A model generated the notes under the pieces. It had not been told where the DNA came from. It made no database searches and saw nothing but the letters and a program-made list of their open reading frames with translations. From positions 1-8,848 of the forward strand of contig JANQLI010000200.1 in the NCBI GenBank assembly GCA_028280675.1: a stretch of 8,848 nt of DNA. Reading direction: 5' to 3'. Of the stretch, positions 5,529-8,848 are shown piece by piece (position 1 is the stretch's first letter; the number at the start of each line of letters is the position of its first letter). The position numbers were made by a program, and so were the translations under genes. Origin of the DNA: Alphaproteobacteria bacterium (lineage in GTDB: Bacteria > Pseudomonadota > Alphaproteobacteria > SMXP01).

Positions 5529-6366
5529 ACCGTCTACCCTTCCGCGCATGTCTGCTGCGGAGGATGTACTTATCAGTCGATTTATTACTACGAGTGCGCT
5601 TGCCCTTCGTTGGCTTACCCCAAGGCGACACAGGGTGACGGCCACCAGAGGTGCGCCCTTCACCACCACCATGCGGGTGATCAACCGGGTTCATCGCAAC
5701 ACCGCGCACAGCCGGGCGTTTCCCCATGTGACGCTTACGGCCCGCTTTGCCAAGCTTGATATTGGCATGATCGGGGTTTGACACCGCGCCGATCGTCGCC
5801 ATGCATTCCGCACGGATCATCCGTTGCTCTCCAGAGGACAAACGGATCAAGGCATAGCCTTGGTCACGCCCGACGAGCTGCGCATAGGTTCCGGCAGACC
5901 GCGCGATTTGTGCGCCTTTGCCAGGCTTCATCTCAATATTATGGATGATCGTGCCCACAGGAATGTTCGCCATCGGCATCGCGTTGCCGGGCTTAATGTC
6001 CGCTTTTTCCGACGAAATGACTTTATCGCCAACGCTGAGGCGTTGCGGTGCCAATATATAAGACAGCTCACCGTCATCATATTTGATCAATGCAATAAAC
6101 GCGGTGCGGTTTGGGTCATACTCAAAACGCTCGACCGTTGCTTCGACATCAAACTTCTTGCGCTTGAAATCAACACGGCGGTAATTGCGCTTGGCGCCGC
6201 CACCGCGGCGACGCGCCGTCACGCGGCCTTTATTATTACGACCGCCTTTTTCATTGCGCCCTTCTGTCAGTGATTTTTCTGGTTTCCCAGACCACAACTC
6301 AGAACGGTCCACCAGCACCAAATGGCGCTGCGCTGGTGAGGTCGGTTTAAATGTCTTCAATCCCAT
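5527..6366 (-). CDS. rplB: 50S ribosomal protein L2
   Basis: L2 is one of the most conserved ribosomal proteins; it is needed for subunit association and peptidyl-transferase assembly. The 279-residue product (E. coli 273) begins MGLKTFKPTSPAQRHLVLVD. The OB and SH3-like domains contain GGRNNKGRVTARRRGGG, YDPNRTAFIALIKYDDGE, YILAPQRLSVGDKVISS and MPMANIPVGTIIHNIEM. The C-terminal part has VRGVAMNPVDHPHGGGEGR, which keeps the histidine of the NPVDHPHGGG motif associated with the peptidyl-transferase region, followed by PWGKPTKGKRTR and a very basic end. ATG 6366 lies 35 nt after rplW; the upstream match GGATTAAG is only moderate. No deletions or odd substitutions are visible. Confidence 0.98.
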   Translation of the reverse strand: MGLKTFKPTSPAQRHLVLVDRSELWSGKPEKSLTEGRNEKGGRNNKGRVTARRRGGGAKRNYRRVDFKRKKFDVEATVERFEYDPNRTAFIALIKYDDGELSYILAPQRLSVGDKVISSEKADIKPGNAMPMANIPVGTIIHNIEMKPGKGAQIARSAGTYAQLVGRDQGYALIRLSSGEQRMIRAECMATIGAVSNPDHANIKLGKAGRKRHMGKRPAVRGVAMNPVDHPHGGGEGRTSGGRHPVSPWGKPTKGKRTRSNKSTDKYILRSRHARKGRR

Positions 6367-6401
6367 TATCTTAATCCGTGGGTTTGGTTAAATCTGTTCT
6401 T

Positions 6402-6701
6402 TTAAGACACCTTTGGCGCACTGATGTCGATCGAATGACCTTCATGCAATGTGACAATGGCTTTCTTCTTGCTGGGCTGCGCACCGACAATGCCGCGGAA
6501 GCGTTTCGACTTCCCAGGCAATCGCACGGTGTTCACGGCTTTGACTTTCACATTGAAGAGGCCTTCCACAGCGTTGCGAATTTGTGGCTTGGTGGATGTC
6601 ATTGGCACTTCAAACGTCACTTGGTTGAACTCAGAGCCCAGAGTGGATTTCTCCGTAATCACAGGGCCGAGGATCACGTCATATTGGTCTGCTTTGTTCA
6701 T
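6402..6701 (-). CDS. rplW: 50S ribosomal protein L23
   Basis: L23 sits at the polypeptide exit and is the docking site for trigger factor and signal recognition particle. The 99-residue product is the normal size. It starts MNKADQYDVILGPVITEKST and continues NQVTFEVPMTSTKPQIRNA, EGLFNVKVKAVNTVRLPGK, then KRFRGIVGAQPSKKKAIVTL. The flexible loop that protrudes into the tunnel (LPGKSKRFRGIVGAQPSKKK) is present. ATG 6701 overlaps the rplD stop in an ATGA arrangement (4 nt), so the two genes are very likely coupled. GGAGG lies about 10 nt upstream, inside rplD. Confidence 0.98.
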   Translation of the reverse strand: MNKADQYDVILGPVITEKSTLGSEFNQVTFEVPMTSTKPQIRNAVEGLFNVKVKAVNTVRLPGKSKRFRGIVGAQPSKKKAIVTLHEGHSIDISAPKVS

Positions 6702-7318
6702 GACAAACGCGCCTCCAATTGTTCAACAGCGGCTTTGGTCAAGACCAATTTATCGCGGCGCAAAATGTCATACACATTGGCGCCTTGGCTTGGCAGCACA
6801 TCAACCGTGGCAATGTTGCGGCTTGCCAACGCAAAGTTCAGATCCACTTCGTTACCATCAATGATCAGCGCGGAATCCCAACCAAGCTTTTTCAAGCCTT
6901 TCAACAAATCTGCTGTGCTTGGCTTTTTCATTTTGGCGTCTTCCAAAATGATCAACTCACCAGCGGCTTGCTTGGCGGACAATGCATGGCGCAATGCAAG
7001 GGCGCGAACTTTTTTCGGCAATTTGGTCGCGTGACTGCGTGTCACAGGACCAAAGGCTTTCGCACCACCGCGGAATATATTGACTTTACGGTTCCCGTGA
7101 CGGGCGCCACCGCTGCCTTTTTGACGCACGAATTTTTTCGTTGTCCCACGCACCTCGCCACGCGTTTGCGTGTCGTGGTTACCACTGCGGCGCTTTGCTA
7201 GCTGATAAGTCACCATACGGTGCATGATGTCAGCGCGTGGCTCAAGGCCAAAAACCGCATCCGCAAGCTCGATGGTGCCAGCCTTCTTGGCCGCCAATGT
7301 CGTGACATCGGCTTTCAT
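6698..7318 (-). CDS. rplD: 50S ribosomal protein L4
   Basis: L4 binds 23S rRNA domain I, and its extended loop lines the exit tunnel. In E. coli it also represses the S10 operon by both transcription termination and translation control. The 206-residue product has the loop region RGEVRGTTKKFVRQKGSGG, then ARHGNRKVNIFRGGAKAFGP, followed by RSHATKLPKKVRALALRHAL, SAKQAAGELIILEDAKM, IDGNEVDLNFALASRNI and QGANVYDILRRDKLVLTKAA. The loop reads RQKGSGGARHG where E. coli has RQKGTGRARSG; other alphaproteobacteria also vary at that third position. I chose ATG 7318, one codon after an in-frame GTG, because it forms a TGATG overlap with rplC and has AAGGA 9-10 nt upstream. Confidence 0.97.
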   Translation of the reverse strand: MKADVTTLAAKKAGTIELADAVFGLEPRADIMHRMVTYQLAKRRSGNHDTQTRGEVRGTTKKFVRQKGSGGARHGNRKVNIFRGGAKAFGPVTRSHATKLPKKVRALALRHALSAKQAAGELIILEDAKMKKPSTADLLKGLKKLGWDSALIIDGNEVDLNFALASRNIATVDVLPSQGANVYDILRRDKLVLTKAAVEQLEARLS

Positions 7319-8130
7319 CACTCACTATCCTTCTTTTCGTCTTCTGCAGGCGCGTCTTCAACCGCAGCCTCCGGGGCCTCTTCTGCAGGTGTCTCTTCAG
7401 TGTCCGCAACGTCCTCAGATGCCACCTCTTCGGCAGGAGCTTCCTCCTCAGCACCAGGCGCTTTGAACGCACCTGGCAAAGGAGCATCTTCTGGCATTGG
7501 CAATTTCACCGCATCCCGCAAAAAGACCCAGCCGCCTTTGGAGCCAGGCACTGCGCCTTTGACCAAAATCAGACCCCGCTCGACATCGGTTTTCACAACT
7601 TCAAGATTTTGCGTGGTCACCTGCACATCGCCCATATGTCCGGCCATTTTCTTGCCTTTGAACACCTTACCGGGATCCTGACACTGACCAGTAGACCCAT
7701 GCGAACGGTGCGAAATCGACACACCATGCGACGCGCGCAATCCACCGAAGTTGTGACGCTTCATCCCACCGGCAAACCCTTTCCCGATCGAAATACCTGT
7801 CGCATCAACCTTTTGACCCGTAACAAAGTGATCGGCCGTGATCTCAGCGCCCACTTCAATCAAATTGTCAGCAGACACACGAAACTCGGCCAGCTTTTTC
7901 TTCGGCTCGACTTTGGCTTTAGCAAAATGACCGCGCATGGCTTTGGTCGTGCGCTTGACTTTCGCCGTCCCGGCACCAAGCTGCAGAGCTGTGTAACCGT
8001 TCTTGTCTTCTGTCTTTTGATCGACAACCTGACAATTCTCCAATTGCAAGACCGTCACAGGCACATGGGCCCCTGCCTCATTATAGAAGCGGGTCATTCC
8101 CTTTTTCTGTGCAATTACACCCGAACGCAT
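7318..8130 (-). CDS. rplC: 50S ribosomal protein L3 with acidic C-terminal tail
   Basis: L3 nucleates 50S assembly on 23S rRNA and reaches the peptidyl-transferase centre. The 270-residue product exceeds E. coli L3 (209). The conserved core (about residues 1-215) begins MRSGVIAQKKGMTRFYNEAG and includes MKRHNFGGLRASHGVSISHR and SHGSTGQCQDPGKVFKGKKM. Gln149 is in the position of E. coli Gln150, the PrmB methylation site. Residues 227-270 form a tail with 20 Asp/Glu in 44 residues and imperfect APAEE-type repeats (positions 7452-7321), ending DEKKDSE. Similar acidic tails are known to me from some alphaproteobacterial L3 proteins. The start ATG 8130 has AAGGA made from the rpsJ stop, and the stop overlaps rplD by one base. 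Confidence 0.98.
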   Translation of the reverse strand: MRSGVIAQKKGMTRFYNEAGAHVPVTVLQLENCQVVDQKTEDKNGYTALQLGAGTAKVKRTTKAMRGHFAKAKVEPKKKLAEFRVSADNLIEVGAEITADHFVTGQKVDATGISIGKGFAGGMKRHNFGGLRASHGVSISHRSHGSTGQCQDPGKVFKGKKMAGHMGDVQVTTQNLEVVKTDVERGLILVKGAVPGSKGGWVFLRDAVKLPMPEDAPLPGAFKAPGAEEEAPAEEVASEDVADTEETPAEEAPEAAVEDAPAEDEKKDSE

Positions 8131-8141
8131 CGATCGTATCC

Positions 8142-8450
8142 TTAGAGTTTAATTTCCACGTCAACACCGGCAGCCAAGTCCAGCTTCATCAAGGCATCAA
8201 CGGTTTGTGGTGTTGGATCAACAATGTCCAACAAACGTTTATGTGTACGGATTTCAAACTGCTCACGGCTCTTTTTATCGATATGCGGAGACCGCAAGAC
8301 CGTGAATTTTTCAATCCGTGTTGGCAATGGAATCGGGCCACGCACTTGCGCACCAGTCCGTTTGGCCGTGTTCACGATCTCTTTGGTCGAGGTATCAAGA
8401 ACGCGGTGATCAAACGCTTTCAACCGTATCCGAATATTTTGGTTCTGCAT
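8142..8450 (-). CDS. rpsJ: 30S ribosomal protein S10
   Basis: S10 is a 30S head protein and, as NusE, a partner of NusB in transcription antitermination. The 102-residue product starts MQNQNIRIRLKAFDHRVLDT and follows the family closely: TAKRTGAQVRGPIPLPTRI, EKFTVLRSPHIDKKSREQFE, RTHKRLLDIVDPTPQTVDAL and MKLDLAAGVDVEIKL. ATG 8450 is preferred to the in-frame TTG at 8462, because GGAAG stands 5 nt before the ATG and the added residues are not part of S10. It is the first gene of the S10 set, 65 nt after tuf, and rplC begins 11 nt after its stop. The 65-nt leader cannot hold an E. coli-size L4-responsive leader. Confidence 0.98.
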   Translation of the reverse strand: MQNQNIRIRLKAFDHRVLDTSTKEIVNTAKRTGAQVRGPIPLPTRIEKFTVLRSPHIDKKSREQFEIRTHKRLLDIVDPTPQTVDALMKLDLAAGVDVEIKL

Positions 8451-8455
8451 GACTT

Positions 8456-8460
8456 CTTCC
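8456..8460 (-). promoter_or_regulatory. Ribosome-binding site of rpsJ
   Basis: GGAAG lies 5 nt before ATG 8450. It overlaps the in-frame TTG at 8462-8460, which makes that TTG an unlikely start. Confidence 0.65.
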
Positions 8461-8479
8461 AATTGTCATATTTCATGAG

Positions 8480-8507
8480 AAAAGCGGACCCTGATCAGGC
8501 CCGCTTT
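8480..8507 (-). terminator. Hairpin with short U run between tuf and rpsJ (terminator or attenuator)
   Basis: On the minus strand, AAAGCGG (8507-8501) pairs perfectly with CCGCTTT (8487-8481). Inside it lies the palindrome CCTGATCAGG (8499-8490), separated from the outer stem by one base on one side and two on the other. The structure is followed by TTTT (8483-8480) and then CTC. It stands 8 nt after the tuf stop. This has the form of a weak intrinsic terminator. Because the U run is short and rpsJ lies only 30 nt beyond it without a convincing promoter, partial read-through (attenuation) or an mRNA-processing or stability function is equally possible. Confidence 0.6.
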
Positions 8508-8515
8508 ATCTATAT

Positions 8516-8848
8516 TTACTCCACGATTTTGGCGACGACGCCAGCGCCGACGGTGCGGCCGCCTTCGCGGATCGCAAAGCGCAGCTTCTCTTCCATCGCA
8601 ATCGGCACGATCAGCTCCACATTCATCTCAACATTGTCCCCCGGCATCACCATCTCCGTGCCGTCCGGCAATGTCACAACACCGGTCACATCGGTCGTCC
8701 GGAAGTAAAACTGTGGACGATAATTGGTGAAGAACGGCGTATGACGGCCACCCTCATCTTTGGTCAGAATATACGCCTCCGCAATGAACTTGGTGTGCGG
8801 CGTCACAGACCCAGGCGCCGCCAGAACCTGCCCGCGCTCCACTTCCTC
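8516..8848 (-). CDS. tuf: Elongation factor Tu, C-terminal part (runs off the window)
   Basis: EF-Tu delivers aminoacyl-tRNA to the ribosomal A site as a GTP complex in the cytosol. The visible 110 residues match E. coli EF-Tu from about residue 284 to its end, that is the end of domain 2 and all of domain 3. Signatures are EEVERGQVLAAPGSVTPHTK, ILTKDEGGRHTPFF, YRPQFYFRTTDVTGVV and LRFAIREGGRTVGAGVVAKI. The residues equivalent to E. coli Gly316, Gln329 and Ala375, where kirromycin-resistance changes are known, are unchanged. The GTPase domain and the start are outside the window. Its place upstream of rpsJ is the standard end of the str group (rpsL-rpsG-fusA-tuf), so those genes are expected beyond the edge. 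Confidence 0.98.
   Translation of the reverse strand, partial: EEVERGQVLAAPGSVTPHTKFIAEAYILTKDEGGRHTPFFTNYRPQFYFRTTDVTGVVTLPDGTEMVMPGDNVEMNVELIVPIAMEEKLRFAIREGGRTVGAGVVAKIVE

Noticed and set aside
6378..7034. Plus-strand open frame of about 218 codons opposite rplW and rplD
   Set aside because: It is fully covered by two certain minus-strand ribosomal genes, has no recognisable domain and no gene-like ribosome-binding site. It is a shadow of the coding strand.
7319..7321. GTG as the start of rplD, one codon before the chosen ATG
   Set aside because: ATG at 7318 gives the TGATG coupling and is the stronger codon with the same Shine-Dalgarno. The difference is one residue and cannot be excluded from sequence alone.
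1..8848. A hidden mobile element, CRISPR array, RNA gene, frameshift or novel system
   Set aside because: The gene order is uninterrupted and classical, every reading frame is intact, and spacers total only a few hundred bases with no repeats beyond those listed. There is no room for an additional gene.

Overview
This window is a stretch of the conserved ribosomal-protein supercluster, with every gene on the minus strand and transcription running from high to low coordinates. In transcription order it holds the 3' end of tuf, the complete S10 operon set (rpsJ, rplC, rplD, rplW, rplB, rpsS, rplV, rpsC, rplP, rpmC, rpsQ), and then the first part of the spc set (rplN, rplX, rplE, rpsN, rpsH, rplF, rplR and the 5' end of rpsE). 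That is 18 complete genes plus two cut by the window edges. The gene order is the classical bacterial order with no insertion, loss or rearrangement.

The proteins point to an alphaproteobacterium. The evidence is the L3 N-terminus and its HRSHGSTGQCQDPGK block, the L2 start MGLKTFKPTSPAQRH, an L22 with a longer N-terminus than the E. coli protein, the L4 C-terminal IDGNEVD...GANVYDILRRD block, and S5 with HINRVAKVVKGGRRFGF. An acidic, alanine-rich tail on L3 is also known to me from Rhodobacterales, but I cannot fix the order from this sequence. The tuf-rpsJ junction suggests that the str, S10 and spc groups are contiguous in this genome.

Layout: 8848-8516 is the C-terminal part of EF-Tu. 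8515-8451 is the longest spacer (65 nt) and contains a hairpin followed by a short U run. 8450-3193 is the S10 set and 3192-1 is the spc set. Genes are separated by at most 51 nt after rpsJ, and five junctions overlap (by 1, 4 or 8 nt). At five further junctions the upstream stop codon is built into the Shine-Dalgarno sequence of the next gene. This indicates tight translational coupling along one polycistronic message. No gap exceeds 300 bases, and I see no RNA gene, mobile element, CRISPR array or origin.

The products are primary and secondary 16S/23S rRNA binders plus the elongation factor that delivers aminoacyl-tRNA; co-expression supports balanced ribosome assembly. I found no undescribed system here. 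The points worth a second look are regulatory and structural: the tuf-rpsJ hairpin, the absence of room for E. coli-type S10-leader and S8 control sites, the stop-in-SD junctions, the acidic L3 tail, and GTG starts that are confined to small-subunit genes.
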